From Photorhabdus thracensis (GTDB lineage Bacteria > Pseudomonadota > Gammaproteobacteria > Enterobacterales > Enterobacteriaceae), in NCBI RefSeq assembly GCF_001010285.1, contig NZ_CP011104.1, positions 1,612,001 to 1,676,000 on the forward strand: a stretch of DNA of 64,000 nucleotides. The letters run 5' to 3'. The position numbers were made by a program, and so were the translations under genes. Positions 40,520 through 54,361 of this stretch are shown here, piece after piece. The notes below the pieces were generated by a model. The model worked only from the letters and a program-made list of their open reading frames with translations, made no database searches and was not told the DNA's origin. How positions within the stretch are numbered: position 1 is the stretch's first letter; every line of letters begins with the position of its first letter.

Positions 40520-40602
40520 TTTTCATATCCCCTGTGTTTACCCTGTGAGACAAAATTTTGTTCTGTTGTATGTTTTTGTCTCTGACTGATTTTTGCTTGC
40601 CG

Positions 40603-40634
40603 AAAAAAAACCCCCGCGCCTTTCGGTGCGGGGG
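40603..40634 (-). terminator. ilvG attenuator terminator
   Basis: A strong GC-rich stem CCCCCGCGCC/GGTGCGGGGG with a four-base loop (40611-40634, one G-T pair) is followed on the minus strand by eight Ts (40603-40610). It lies between ilvL and ilvG and is the terminator of the attenuation switch. Upstream pairing segments overlap the end of ilvL, as expected for the antiterminator. Confidence 0.93.
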
Positions 40635-40658
40635 TCTTCGAGAGATCTGGCTGTTCGT

Positions 40659-40757
40659 CTAAGCCTTTCTTCGTCTAAGTGCAGCCCCGCACGGTGGGAT
40701 AATAATCACCACCACGCTGACGATAACTAGGCTAATCACTTGGACGAATATGTTCAT
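40659..40757 (-). CDS. ilvL: ilv operon leader peptide IlvL
   Basis: A 32-codon leader that reads MNIFVQVISLVIVSVVVIII and continues PPCGAALRRRKA, nearly the E. coli peptide. Fifteen of its codons are Ile, Val or Leu, mostly in the first twenty. Ribosome stalling there when charged tRNAs are scarce lets the antiterminator form and the operon be read. It was found by inspection, as it is too short for ordinary gene calling. Confidence 0.95.
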   Translation of the reverse strand: MNIFVQVISLVIVSVVVIIIPPCGAALRRRKA

Positions 40758-41402
40758 AATCTTGGTCGTTTTAACTCGTTTGTTTAATCTATATTAAGAG
40801 TTATCACGTTCTTCATAGCTTGACAACTTTTATTTTGTTTTATTCCTCAGCATGAAAAAATATTTTTTATTTTCAATTAGATAATTACAAATTGGATTAT
40901 TTTCCCATAAATAAATTAAATTTAGGTGATAAAATCCAGATTATTATATAAAAACAATATATCACATTAATAAATAACAAATAAAACAACTCATTCAGCT
41001 AAAGCCAAGTAAATATCTTATTATTAATCACCTAGGTGACAAAAACCTCAGTTAATAAATAAAGCAAAAATATATAAAACACTAATTTAACTTACTGTGA
41101 AAACATATATAAACTTGAATTCAAAATAAATGAAAGAACCAATATCAAAACATCGAAAAAAAATAATAAAAAACCATCATGAAAACAATATGAAAAATAA
41201 ATTACATGATTAAATTTACGGATATAAAACAAATAAATATCAATTAATTGAAATAAAAATCATCTAACGAAAATTTAAGAAAACAATTATTTTAGCCACC
41301 TCGTAGAATATTTCTTAGAGCCGTCTCGCAAAAAAATAATAAGACACTATTTATTATCTCAATTCAGCCCATCATATGCGTTTTCTTACTAAGGAGAATA
41401 AG
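40758..41402. other. AT-rich ilvL/comM intergenic region
   Basis: 645 bases without a gene, at very high A+T with many A-tracts, that must hold the divergent promoters of ilvLGMEDA (minus) and comM (plus). A candidate ilv -35 TTGTCA lies at 40820-40825 on the minus strand with a poor -10 17 bases on. A perfect 12-base palindrome TCACCTAGGTGA is at 41028-41039. The base composition would suit bending proteins such as IHF, Lrp or H-NS, but no specific site is claimed. Confidence 0.45.
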
Positions 41403-42926
41403 ATGGCCCTCGCTGTTATTTATACCAGAGCGACTATAGGTATTCATGCCCCCATTGTTACTGTTGAAGCGCATATTAGTAATGGCTTACCTGGATTAAC
41501 TCTGGTTGGTTTGCCTGAAACAGCCGTAAAAGAAGCAAGAGATCGTGTCAGAAGCGCATTGATCAACAGCGGGTTTACCTATCCGCCTAAAAGAATCACT
41601 GTCAATCTTGCACCAGCAGACCTCCCCAAAGAAGGTGGCCGTTATGATTTGCCGATTGCTATCGCTATTCTGGCAGCTTCAGAACAAATACCTGCCGATA
41701 AACTGAACCGTTATGAATTTCTTGGTGAACTCGCGCTATCCGGGGGCTTACGGAGAGTTAATGGCGCAATTCCAGCTGCACTAAGCGCGGGAGAAGCAGG
41801 CAGGCAACTTATTCTATCGACAGAAAACGGAACAGAGCTGGCAATCTTATCTCAGGATGCAACGTTAATGGCAGAACACCTCTTGCATATCTGCCACTTT
41901 CTTCAAGGAGAAAAACAACTGCTGACAACAACAATCCGGCATGAATTTTCAACAGAACAATCACAACCGGATCTTCAGGATATTATTGGTCAGGAACAAG
42001 CAAAACGCACACTGGAAATCGCAGCAGCAGGCGGACATAATCTTTTACTACTTGGCCCACCTGGGACAGGAAAAACGATGCTGGCAAGCCGCCTATGCAG
42101 TTTATTACCGCCATTAACAAACAAAGAAGCCCTTGAGGTTGCCGCTATCAATAGCCTGGTAGATACCTACCTTCCACCGGAACAATGGCATACACGCCCA
42201 TTCAGAGCGCCTCATCACAGCTCTTCAATGGCAGCGCTGGTTGGCGGTGGTGGACTTCCTAAACCCGGTGAAATATCACTTGCTCACAACGGTGTGCTGT
42301 TTCTGGATGAACTTCCTGAATTTGAACGCAGAGTCCTTGATGCCCTCAGAGAACCACTGGAGTCAGGGGAAATAATCATATCCAGAGCCAGGGCAAAAGT
42401 TTGTTTTCCTGCTCAGGTTCAATTAATAGCAGCAATGAATCCCAGCCCTACAGGCCATCATCAAGGAATTCATAATCGAAGTAATCCTCAGCAAATACTT
42501 CGATACCTGGCAAAACTTTCCGGGCCTTTTTTAGATCGCTTTGATCTCTCAATTGAAGTTCCTCTGTTACCCATTGGAACATTGAGTAGCCCAGTTAGAT
42601 CAAGCGAAAGCAGCAAAAATGTAAAATTAAGAGTACTGACAGCGCGAGAAATACAATTGAAACGCTGTGGAAAAATTAATGCTCATCTGAACAGTAAAGA
42701 GACCGAAGCATTTTGTAAGCTCAAACCTAACGATGCCGTGTTTCTGGAAGAAACACTAACAAAGTTAGGGCTTTCCATCCGGGCATGGCATCGAATTCTG
42801 AGGACATCCCGGACACTCGCCGACTTAGAAGGAAAAAAAGAGATAGAAAAACCACACATTATGGAAGCCTTAAGCTACCGTAGTATGGACAGGCTATTAA
42901 TACAGTTACAAAAACAATCAGGTTAA
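41403..42926 (+). CDS. comM: Mg-chelatase-like AAA+ ATPase ComM/YifB
   Basis: Hexameric helicase-like AAA+ protein that promotes branch migration during natural transformation in Vibrio and Haemophilus. Its role in enterics is unclear. It is 507 residues, with the N-terminal ChlI-like domain (VEAHISNGLPGLTLVGLPE), the P-loop GPPGTGKT at 218-225, and Walker B VLFLDELPEFERR. The ATG at 41403 has AAGGAG six bases upstream; an earlier in-frame start at 41376 is not needed. Confidence 0.95.
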   Translation: MALAVIYTRATIGIHAPIVTVEAHISNGLPGLTLVGLPETAVKEARDRVRSALINSGFTYPPKRITVNLAPADLPKEGGRYDLPIAIAILAASEQIPADKLNRYEFLGELALSGGLRRVNGAIPAALSAGEAGRQLILSTENGTELAILSQDATLMAEHLLHICHFLQGEKQLLTTTIRHEFSTEQSQPDLQDIIGQEQAKRTLEIAAAGGHNLLLLGPPGTGKTMLASRLCSLLPPLTNKEALEVAAINSLVDTYLPPEQWHTRPFRAPHHSSSMAALVGGGGLPKPGEISLAHNGVLFLDELPEFERRVLDALREPLESGEIIISRARAKVCFPAQVQLIAAMNPSPTGHHQGIHNRSNPQQILRYLAKLSGPFLDRFDLSIEVPLLPIGTLSSPVRSSESSKNVKLRVLTAREIQLKRCGKINAHLNSKETEAFCKLKPNDAVFLEETLTKLGLSIRAWHRILRTSRTLADLEGKKEIEKPHIMEALSYRSMDRLLIQLQKQSG

Positions 42927-42930
42927 AAAT

Positions 42931-42951
42931 AAAAAAAGGGGCAAAGCCCCT
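42931..42951 (-). terminator. maoP terminator
   Basis: AGGGGC/GCCCCT stem (42937-42942 with 42946-42951) with an AAA loop, followed on the minus strand by a T-run that continues into the comM stop region. It lies 22 bases past the maoP stop. Confidence 0.8.
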
Positions 42952-42973
42952 GCACTCATCACTTGTGATGATA

Positions 42974-43312
42974 TTAATCATCAGTGTCGGTATAGTCATC
43001 AGAAGAATCAACCTGAGGCTTACCACCTGACAGGGTATGAAAACGTTTTGGACGACTAATCCTTACCAAATATTTGGTCCATACTTTTTCTTCCATCGTC
43101 ACAGGCTGACGTTCACCCCGGCAAACAGCAACAAACAGTTTTTCTATTTCTGTTTGAGGCTCACGTTTACCGAGATCTAACTCATTGAACGCATGACCAT
43201 GACGCTCTAGCAATTGCGCCTCTTTAATGGTGAAATCGCCATGGCGGGAAAACCCGCGAGGATAATGTTTGTTATCAAAAAAACGATTAGTCGTGATGAA
43301 GCTTTCGGCCAT
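42974..43312 (-). CDS. maoP: macrodomain Ori organisation protein MaoP (YifE)
   Basis: 112-residue DUF413 protein that, with the maoS DNA site, helps set the Ori macrodomain in E. coli. It contains [20 protein letters not shown] and [15 protein letters not shown], nearly identical to E. coli. The start at 43310-43312 (MAESF) has AGGAG upstream. The frame extends thirty codons further toward hdfR without support. I did not identify maoS in the neighbouring DNA. Confidence 0.95.
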   Translation of the reverse strand: MAESFITTNRFFDNKHYPRGFSRHGDFTIKEAQLLERHGHAFNELDLGKREPQTEIEKLFVAVCRGERQPVTMEEKVWTKYLVRISRPKRFHTLSGGKPQVDSSDDYTDTDD

Positions 43313-43437
43313 CTGACACACTCCTAATTCTATTACTGTTACTATCATGCTAATTATGGCGCGGAGTATTAGATAGGCCTGGCGTTCTGTAAAACAAAAC
43401 ATTTAAATCTTAACGATAAAAATTATTGGAGAAACAT

Positions 43438-44274
43438 GTGGACACCGAATTACTGAAAACCTTTCTGGAGGTCAGTAAAACTCGTCACTTTGGCCGGGCA
43501 GCCGAATCACTATACCTGACACAATCAGCAGTCAGCTTTCGCATACGCCAATTAGAAAACCAATTAGGTGCTAATCTTTTCACGCGTCATCGCAATAACA
43601 TCCGTCTTACGGCCGCTGGCGAACGCCTTGTGCCGTATGCAGAATCACTGATGAATACCTGGCAGTTGGCTAAAAAAGAGATAACACATGCATCTCAACA
43701 TACTGAATTGACAATTGGCGCTACCGCATCATTATGGGAAGCGTATTTAACTCCTTGGTTACAAGATTTCTATAAAAGACATCAGGAACTAAGATTAGAA
43801 TCCCGGGTTTCTACGCGGCAATCCCTTGTTAAACAACTTCATTCGCGTGAGTTAGATCTACTAATAACGACTGAACCACCTAAAATGGATGAATTCCAAA
43901 GCTTGTTATTAGGGAATATTTGCCTGAAATTATTAACGACAGAAGAAAATCTGAAATACCAAGTTGAAAACTACATCAAATTAGAATGGGGAGCTGATTT
44001 CCATCACCAAGAACAACAGATTTTAAAAAGTGAACAATTGCCCATAATCACAACCACTTCAGCACATATAGCTCGCCAACTGCTCAATAGTGTCAAAGGA
44101 GCCGCCTTCCTACCAATACACTGGCAAAACGAATATTCAGAACTTGTCTCTTACCCAAATACTGAACTAATTGAACGCCCATTATACGCTATATGGTTAC
44201 AGAACAACGATCAACAAGCATTGATTCAGCAGCTATTAAAAATACCTGTCATCAATACTTCTACAAGAGATTAA
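43438..44274 (+). CDS. hdfR: LysR-type regulator HdfR (GTG start)
   Basis: LysR regulator, known in E. coli as an H-NS-repressed repressor of flhDC. It is 278 residues (279 in E. coli). The helix-turn-helix [20 protein letters not shown] begins near residue 17, and the effector domain follows. The start is GTG at 43438, with TTGGAG six bases upstream. It is divergent from maoP. Its 3' end faces the gene-poor segment before the tRNA genes. Confidence 0.93.
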   Translation: MDTELLKTFLEVSKTRHFGRAAESLYLTQSAVSFRIRQLENQLGANLFTRHRNNIRLTAAGERLVPYAESLMNTWQLAKKEITHASQHTELTIGATASLWEAYLTPWLQDFYKRHQELRLESRVSTRQSLVKQLHSRELDLLITTEPPKMDEFQSLLLGNICLKLLTTEENLKYQVENYIKLEWGADFHHQEQQILKSEQLPIITTTSAHIARQLLNSVKGAAFLPIHWQNEYSELVSYPNTELIERPLYAIWLQNNDQQALIQQLLKIPVINTSTRD

Positions 44275-45624
44275 GAAGCATTTTATGCAACTCATTCAAT
44301 TAGTGGATCTATGTTCTACAAGATTCCCAGATAGGAGTGTTACACGGAAACAGAAACGAAAATAGTAAGAGGGAACAAAATTTTAGATCGCGCAGGAGGC
44401 GGGATTACTTTCGCCATCCTTCCACATATCCACCTGTTTGCCAAATAATCTTCACTTACTTACGCACTATGTCATAATTTAAGACTGTGACTTGAATCAG
44501 AAAACCCAAAACCACAGTGAAGAAGGGTAAGATGATTTTGAATAACTGACTAAACGAACCTACCCTCATCGTCTGGATACTCAATACTCTTACCTTGCCA
44601 TTCGACTTAGGTAAATTTTGTTTTAAACTTTAAACCGAACTTCATTTAATAAGAAAACTGTCACGATTAGAGTGTTCACTAAGACTTAATTGACACAAAT
44701 ACTTTAAACATAATTAACTCAGAAAAATTTTACAGCAAAGTCGATAATTTTTGTCAGCAATTTGTACACTAATAGTATCAGTAATAAATTGAGAATAGAT
44801 TCAGATGCATCAACCGCCTAGCTTCTCTCTTATAAACAAAATCTCGAAATATTACATCTTTCACAGTTTTTTATAGTTAGCTATCCCTCTATTTATCACC
44901 ATGTAAGACCTATTTATTGATGAAATATGTAAGAAGTCACACTAATAATAAATATCCATAAATAGATAAAGGAAAAGTTTCATTACTATGGAAGCGGATA
45001 ATACTGAAAAAATATTACCTAATTGAAACGATGTTTATTACGTTAAGCAATATTTCTCACATAGAATACTTAAAACATCGTAGCCCGATCAGTTTCCTAT
45101 TAGAGGCGGTAGATGCATTGATCACCTACGCCTTCTAACCCCAAAAAGAGTCTGAATCTACATGCCAGTGAATTAATTCATGAAAAAGATGCTTGAACAC
45201 TAAATCTCAAAGACAATAAAGAATATGCTGTTATAGTTTACTTTTAGATACGAATCCAACATTCAAGTCAAAATTAAGATAATAAACTAAATAAGATCCC
45301 AAAATAGTGCTACATCTTATACTACTCATAATTCTATATATAACAATGATTTGAAGACGGCCATGTGTAGCAGAATTATGAAACGTTATTTAGCAACACC
45401 CTTTAATTGATCAGTCAAGAGATGCTTTCTCTGTATGTAAAAGTGACAATAAAGATATTAAGTTTAAATAATTTTTTGTTCGTTAAATCAATATATTGTG
45501 TCTAACTAATATTTCCCTTGCCAGATACCCAGAAGACTTTCTACTCTGAGTCACCCCTTAATTATCACGGTCAAAAAATAATATCTACCAAAGTGATATG
45601 TATTCATTATGTACAGTACAGATA
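44275..45624. other. gene-free segment between hdfR and the rRNA operon tRNAs
   Basis: 1,350 bases with no frame longer than about 60 codons, no recognisable RNA gene and no CRISPR or tandem repeat. In E. coli hdfR and trpT are nearly adjacent, so this is extra DNA. Short peptide-like stretches occur, such as a 35-codon frame ending SFLLEAVDALITYAF near 45120 and a hydrophobic 37-codon minus-strand frame near 44500, but none has a ribosome site. It looks like decayed coding DNA of unknown origin. I found no transposase, integrase or duplicated tRNA end. Confidence 0.5.
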
Positions 45625-45652
45625 AGAAAAAACCCAGCTAAATAGCTGGGTT
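45625..45652 (-). terminator. rRNA operon terminator
   Basis: A ten-pair stem AACCCAGCTA/TAGCTGGGTT with a tight loop is followed on the minus strand by a T-run (45627-45632 on this strand is all A). It lies 43 bases beyond tRNA-Trp, at the end of the rRNA transcription unit. Confidence 0.88.
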
Positions 45653-45694
45653 ATCAATATTGCGAACTACCTTAGTTATTACTTAGTTTATAAC

Positions 45695-45770
45695 TGGCAG
45701 GGGCGGAGAGACTCGAACTCCCAACACCCGGTTTTGGAGACCGGTGCTCTACCAATTGAACTACGCCCCT
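45695..45770 (-). tRNA. trpT: tRNA-Trp (anticodon CCA)
   Basis: 76 bases including an encoded CCA end. The acceptor stem is AGGGGCG/CGCCCCT, the anticodon is CCA (45735-45737 on the plus strand reads TGG), and the T-loop is GTTCGAGTC. It is the last gene of the rRNA operon, as in E. coli rrnC. Confidence 0.97.
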
Positions 45771-45778
45771 AAATAAGG

Positions 45779-45855
45779 TGGCGGTGCGGACGGGGCTCGA
45801 ACCCGCGACCCCCGGCGTGACAGGCCGGTATTCTAACCAACTGAACTACCGCACC
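45779..45855 (-). tRNA. aspT: tRNA-Asp (anticodon GTC)
   Basis: 77 bases including CCA. The acceptor stem is GGTGCGG/CCGCACC, the anticodon GTC is read from GAC at 45819-45821, and the T-arm loop is GTTCGAGCC. It lies eight bases upstream of tRNA-Trp in transcription order, and about 200 bases after 5S. Confidence 0.97.
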
Positions 45856-46051
45856 ACCGAATTTCTTGTTCTCTATGTTGCTACCACAACATAAAATCTC
45901 AACACCAATCAGGGTAGTCTACGAACGGACCTTCTGCCATTCATCCTTCGGACCGTCGCTTTCCGCGACGTTCAAAATCACTCTCTGCAATTTTGTCCGA
46001 CTTTCTACCCACAACACTCTGTGTCATTCTTCATCACACAAAGCTAAATTA

Positions 46052-46171
46052 AAGCCTGGCAGTTCCCTACTCTCACATGGGGAGACCCCACACTACCATC
46101 GGCGCTACGGCGTTTCACTGCTGAGTTCGGCATGGGGTCAGGTGGGACCACCGCGCTATCCCCGCCAGGCA
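46052..46171 (-). rRNA. rrf: 5S ribosomal RNA
   Basis: 120 bases, starting TGCCTGGCGGGGATAGCGCG and ending with the complementary CTGCCAGGCTT. The internal CCCCATGCCGAACTCAGCAG matches enterobacterial 5S. The ends were set by pairing of helix I. Confidence 0.95.
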
Positions 46172-46296
46172 AATTCATTTCATCCCGACCGTTATGCTCG
46201 CCCCCGTTTCCCCGGGCCGCACAACCATCAGAACCAATCTGTTCAACAAGCTGAATCTCTCTCTCATCTCTCGCACTAAAACACCTTCGGTGTTGT

Positions 46297-49207
<2,911 letters not shown>

Positions 49208-49305
49208 TCACAACCCGAAAATGTCTCGGATTGCCGATTGTTGAGAGACTGGTCAATAATACCTCGGTGATATTATCGACGGTTTCAATTTTCAGCTTGT
49301 TCCAG

Positions 49306-49319
49306 ATTGTTAAAGAGCA
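49306..49319 (-). promoter_or_regulatory. boxA antitermination site in the 16S-23S spacer
   Basis: On the minus strand TGCTCTTTAACAAT, the consensus NusB-S10 binding boxA, upstream of 23S. The same 14 bases recur before 16S. Confidence 0.85.
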
Positions 49320-49396
49320 TTTATCGTTAAACCGACTTCATCAGAAATCCGCTTAACGATAACACGACGACGGCTTTCACCCGTCATCACCGCAAG

Positions 49397-49472
49397 TGGC
49401 GTCCCCTAGGGGATTCGAACCCCTGTTACCGCCGTGAAAGGGCGGTGTCCTAGGCCTCTAGACGAAGGGGAC
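49397..49472 (-). tRNA. gltU: tRNA-Glu (anticodon TTC), spacer tRNA
   Basis: 76 bases with CCA. The acceptor stem is GTCCCCT, the anticodon TTC is read from GAA at 49436-49438, and the T-loop is GTTCGAATC. It is the single spacer tRNA, so this is a glt-type operon such as rrnB, C, E or G, not an ile-ala type such as rrnD. Confidence 0.97.
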
Positions 49473-49554
49473 ACAATGGCCGGCTTCGCAGACGCGTCTT
49501 GCTCGACTTTCATCAGACAATCTGTGTGAGCACTGCACTCAACTGCATCTCAGG

Positions 49555-51100
<1,546 letters not shown>

Positions 51101-51225
51101 AAAGCTTGATGCTCAAAGAAACTGACTGTTCATTCGTTATGAATTAACTGTTGTTCACTCTTTAAGACTTTAGTGTATTTTTTTGTGATACCGTCTTGTG
51201 AGTGCCCACACAGATTGTCTGATTA

Positions 51226-51239
51226 ATTGTTAAAGAGCA
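51226..51239 (-). promoter_or_regulatory. boxA in the rRNA leader
   Basis: TGCTCTTTAACAAT on the minus strand, identical to the spacer boxA, 126 bases upstream of 16S and downstream of P2. It is part of the rRNA antitermination system. Confidence 0.88.
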
Positions 51240-51281
51240 GGCTGAAACAAAAAGTAATATTCTCGTTCAGCCGGGCTGCGT

Positions 51282-51309
51282 ATACTACGCTTTTCGCCCG
51301 CAGAGTCAA
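51282..51309 (-). promoter_or_regulatory. rRNA promoter P2
   Basis: -35 TTGACT (51304-51309) and -10 TAGTAT (51282-51287) on the minus strand with a 16-base spacer. A GC-rich stretch lies close to -10. Placement matches E. coli rrn P2. Confidence 0.85.
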
Positions 51310-51377
51310 GCGCTTATTTGCTTTGCTCTGCCTGGCCTCACACGTTTTATCAGCGTTGTGTCGGTCAGTGGTGGCGC

Positions 51378-51405
51378 ATTATAGGGAACCCAGATTTTTA
51401 CACAA
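51378..51405 (-). promoter_or_regulatory. rRNA promoter P1
   Basis: -35 TTGTGT (51400-51405), 16-base spacer and -10 TATAAT (51378-51383), followed by the GCGCCACC discriminator seen at E. coli rrn P1, which makes initiation sensitive to ppGpp and NTP levels. An A/T-rich UP-like stretch lies upstream (51406-51420). Confidence 0.9.
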
Positions 51406-51572
51406 CACTTTTTTTTAGATTTATCGCCAACAGGTTACTTATTGATCTTTTTGAATTGAATTTAGGCGACAATAGCCAAGATCAATAAGTTTTTTCCATT
51501 GCATACTAGTGTCTTCCTCACTAGGATCCCGTTAAAGGATAAGAGATCTTCATTTCTTCATTAGAGGTATAT

Positions 51573-52118
51573 ATGTCTGGAGTGTTGCGCAGTTATCTTG
51601 GTACTCAACCTAAAATTGGTCAGAAAGTTATGTTAGATCCGTCTAGTGTGATCATTGGTGATGTCAGACTTGCTGATGATGTCAGCATATGGCCTTTAGT
51701 TGTCATCCGTGGCGACGTTAATTACGTATCTATTGGCACACGTACTAACATCCAAGATGGCTCTGTATTACATGTGACACACAAATCTGTTGATAATCCC
51801 GATGGTTTTCCTTTAATTGTTGGGAATGATGTCACCATAGGGCATAAAGCTATACTCCATGGTTGTACTATTGGTAATCGAGTGCTCATCGGTATGGGCT
51901 CCATCCTACTTGATGGTTCAGTTATTGAAGATGACGTTATTATTGGAGCGGGTAGCTTGATCGCTCCAGGAAAAATATTAGAAAGCGGATACCTTTATGT
52001 CGGTAGCCCTGCCCGTCGGATCAGAAAACTAAAACCTGAAGAATTAGAAATACTATGTTATTCAGCAAGCAATTATGTTTGCTGGAAAAATGACTACCTG
52101 CAAGAAGGTAATATATAA
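51573..52118 (+). CDS. yrdA: gamma-carbonic anhydrase family protein YrdA
   Basis: 181-residue left-handed beta-helix protein with hexapeptide repeats. Metal-ligand histidines are H67 in VLHVTH and H91/H96 in TIGHKAILHGC. The family binds zinc; E. coli YrdA has no agreed physiological role. It is divergent from the rRNA operon. TTAGAGG precedes the ATG. Its 3' end overlaps the convergent yrdB by 25 bases. Confidence 0.94.
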   Translation: MSGVLRSYLGTQPKIGQKVMLDPSSVIIGDVRLADDVSIWPLVVIRGDVNYVSIGTRTNIQDGSVLHVTHKSVDNPDGFPLIVGNDVTIGHKAILHGCTIGNRVLIGMGSILLDGSVIEDDVIIGAGSLIAPGKILESGYLYVGSPARRIRKLKPEELEILCYSASNYVCWKNDYLQEGNI

Positions 52119-52354
52119 CGTCCTAAATGATCATCATCCCCGTTAATGATTAACGATTCGAATTCCTCTTCAAGATCCCAACGATTTTGTCGGAAAAGAT
52201 TTAATGGATGATGATCTTCCCCATAACGGTATAAAAGATCCCTAGCCCTCATAGCACAGTGAACCAATGATCCATTTACCAACGCGGGAAAAATGACTAT
52301 CTGCTGTTGTTCATCCCACTTTTCTCTATCAGGAAATTGGATAGATTGATTCAC
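52094..52354 (-). CDS. yrdB: DUF1488 protein YrdB (GTG start)
   Basis: An 86-residue protein of unknown function. [18 protein letters not shown] and [15 protein letters not shown] resemble E. coli YrdB. The frame stays open 21 codons upstream inside aroE. I choose the GTG at 52352-52354, which has AGGAG eight bases upstream and overlaps the aroE stop as GTGA. It is the last gene of the yrdD-tsaC-aroE-yrdB operon. Confidence 0.88.
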   Translation of the reverse strand: MNQSIQFPDREKWDEQQQIVIFPALVNGSLVHCAMRARDLLYRYGEDHHPLNLFRQNRWDLEEEFESLIINGDDDHLGRYILPSCR

Positions 52355-53169
52355 GAATGTAACTCCTGTTCCAATGTTAACAACACAGGTGCAATTTCTG
52401 GCAGTACACCATGCCATAATTTAAATGAATGAGCGGCTTGTCCTACTAACATTCCTAATCCATCAGCATAACGAGAAACACCATGTTCTTTGGCAAAGGA
52501 AATGAAAGGCGTCAAATTAGCCTGATAAAACATGTCATAACAGACACAATTTTCATTAAATATTAATGGAGATATCGCAGGAATCTCACCATTGATACCG
52601 GATGCAGTCGCATTGATAATAAGATCAAACTCAGGGCTATTAAGTGTTTTCATCTCAACGGGCCAAATGTTACCTATTGACGAAAAATTATTAGCAATCT
52701 GGATGGTACGACTGAACGTTCGGTTTGTAATTGTAATATCACAACCAAATTCTAATAATGGAGATAAAACACCTCTGGCACCACCACCAGCCCCAATTAT
52801 TAAAATATGCTGCCCCTGAGTAATAAACTCAAGCCGTATCAAATCCGCTAACAATCCTATACCATCCGTGTTATCACCAAGTAATTGATTATTACCTATT
52901 AATTTCAAGGTATTGACTGCACCACTGAGTCTTGCTCGCTCAGTCAACTCGTTCGCCCTGATAAATGCCTGCTCTTTAAATGGCACAGTAACATTGGCTC
53001 CTATCCCCCCCTGTTGAAGAAATATATTCAATGTCTCTTCAAATTTATCCATTGGCGCTAAAATCTTCCCATAACAATGAGCAATACCTGTTTGATCAGC
53101 AAATAACTGATGGATACGGGGTGATTTACTGTGTGTAACAGGATTACCAAAGACAGCGAATTGATTCAT
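52351..53169 (-). CDS. aroE: shikimate dehydrogenase AroE
   Basis: NADPH-dependent reduction of 3-dehydroshikimate to shikimate in aromatic amino acid synthesis. It is 272 residues from the ATG at 53167-53169, with [10 protein letters not shown] at 8-17, catalytic K65 in [10 protein letters not shown]102 in [10 protein letters not shown], and the NADP motif GAGGGARG. An upstream in-frame ATG overlaps tsaC and is not needed. The order tsaC-aroE-yrdB is as in E. coli. Confidence 0.96.
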   Translation of the reverse strand: MNQFAVFGNPVTHSKSPRIHQLFADQTGIAHCYGKILAPMDKFEETLNIFLQQGGIGANVTVPFKEQAFIRANELTERARLSGAVNTLKLIGNNQLLGDNTDGIGLLADLIRLEFITQGQHILIIGAGGGARGVLSPLLEFGCDITITNRTFSRTIQIANNFSSIGNIWPVEMKTLNSPEFDLIINATASGINGEIPAISPLIFNENCVCYDMFYQANLTPFISFAKEHGVSRYADGLGMLVGQAAHSFKLWHGVLPEIAPVLLTLEQELHS

Positions 53170-53176
53170 ATTTATT

Positions 53177-53746
53177 CTACCCTTGACGATAAAGCTCACC
53201 AGTTAAAGCATCCCGAATTTCTGAAGGATTTTTCCGCCCTCCAACATCACCATCTAACACAGAAAGTTTATCCCCAAACTGTTGTCTGACTTCTTCTGCT
53301 GTTCGGCATGGTTCAAGACCATTTAAATTTGCACTAGTCGATACCAATGGTTTTCCATAAAAAGTACATAGCTGTTTCACCAAAGGATGATCACTAACTC
53401 TGACAGCCAAAGTGGAAAATTGCCCAGTCAACCATTTAGATGTACTGGCTTTTGCAGGGATCACCCAAGTTACAGGCCCTGGCCAATAAGCAAATATAAC
53501 TTCTTTTTGTTCTTCTGTTAGAAGTTTATCATCAAGATATGGCTGCAATTGTCTATAATTATCTGCAATAAGAATCAACCCTTTTTGCCACGGGCGCTTC
53601 TTTAATGTAAGCAGCTCATTTACCGCTTTTTCGCTATCAGGATCACATCCAAGCCCAAAAACAGCTTCAGTTGGATAAGCAATAACTTTTTCTGCTTTTA
53701 ACGCAGTTAATACATTTTCAAATGCAGGTGATGCTTCATTACTCAT
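53177..53746 (-). CDS. tsaC: threonylcarbamoyl-AMP synthase TsaC
   Basis: Makes threonylcarbamoyl-AMP from threonine, bicarbonate and ATP for the t6A modification at position 37 of tRNAs reading ANN codons. It is 189 residues of the Sua5/YciO/YrdC fold, with [16 protein letters not shown] near 21-36, [11 protein letters not shown], and [10 protein letters not shown]. The length matches E. coli (190). It is seven bases upstream of aroE. Confidence 0.95.
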   Translation of the reverse strand: MSNEASPAFENVLTALKAEKVIAYPTEAVFGLGCDPDSEKAVNELLTLKKRPWQKGLILIADNYRQLQPYLDDKLLTEEQKEVIFAYWPGPVTWVIPAKASTSKWLTGQFSTLAVRVSDHPLVKQLCTFYGKPLVSTSANLNGLEPCRTAEEVRQQFGDKLSVLDGDVGGRKNPSEIRDALTGELYRQG

Positions 53747-53759
53747 TTGATTACTCAGT

Positions 53760-54299
53760 TCAATTTATTTGCTGTTTTCCACACAACTTACTAGCACAAA
53801 ACAACTTTGTACCTTGTGGTGTGCGTTTCTCCATCAATAACGGATAAAAACAAAACACACATTCACCAACAACTGGCTTATTATTTAATACAAACTGGCA
53901 GTTGGGGTAACGGTTACACGCGTGAAAAATTTTTCCGAAACGTGATTTTCTTTGGAGTAGTTGCCCTTGTTTGCATTGTGGGCAGGCTATCGACGTTTCA
54001 TCCGGTTTATCAATCAGTGCCGTATGTTCGCATTCAGGATAACGACTACAACCAATGAACATTCCATAACGCCCTTGACGTAAAACTAAATTAGCTCCAC
54101 ATACAGGACATAACTGCCCTTTAAGTTCTTTTACCACATGGCCGTTACTTTGCCCTTTTAATGAGCGAATATATTGACATGATGGATAACTAGAACATCC
54201 AAGAAATGGGCCATGAATGCTATTACGGATAACCAAAACAGAGCCACATTCAGGACAATATTCAGTTTCATTAGTGGAGAAAGGAACCATTTTTGCCAT
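53760..54299 (-). CDS. yrdD: topoisomerase-type zinc-finger protein YrdD
   Basis: 179 residues made of four repeated zinc-ribbon modules, each with CPxCG-like and CxxYPxC knuckles: CPECGSVL...[15 protein letters not shown]...[15 protein letters not shown]...CNRYPNC, and CVFCFYPL...CASKLC. They resemble the C-terminal zinc domains of topoisomerase I, suggesting nucleic acid binding. The function is unknown. In E. coli smg lies between this gene and dprA. It is absent here. Confidence 0.92.
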   Translation of the reverse strand: MAKMVPFSTNETEYCPECGSVLVIRNSIHGPFLGCSSYPSCQYIRSLKGQSNGHVVKELKGQLCPVCGANLVLRQGRYGMFIGCSRYPECEHTALIDKPDETSIACPQCKQGQLLQRKSRFGKIFHACNRYPNCQFVLNNKPVVGECVFCFYPLLMEKRTPQGTKLFCASKLCGKQQIN

Positions 54300-54361
54300 A
54301 TCATTTTCACTTGAAATTTATACTTATATGACGCTAAGCAAGACCTTGAGTATTCAGTTAA

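Noticed and set aside
44275-45694. Possible attachment-site duplicate of the tRNA-Trp 3' end.
   Set aside because: No stretch long enough to match the tRNA end was found; a weak resemblance near 44395 is chance-level.
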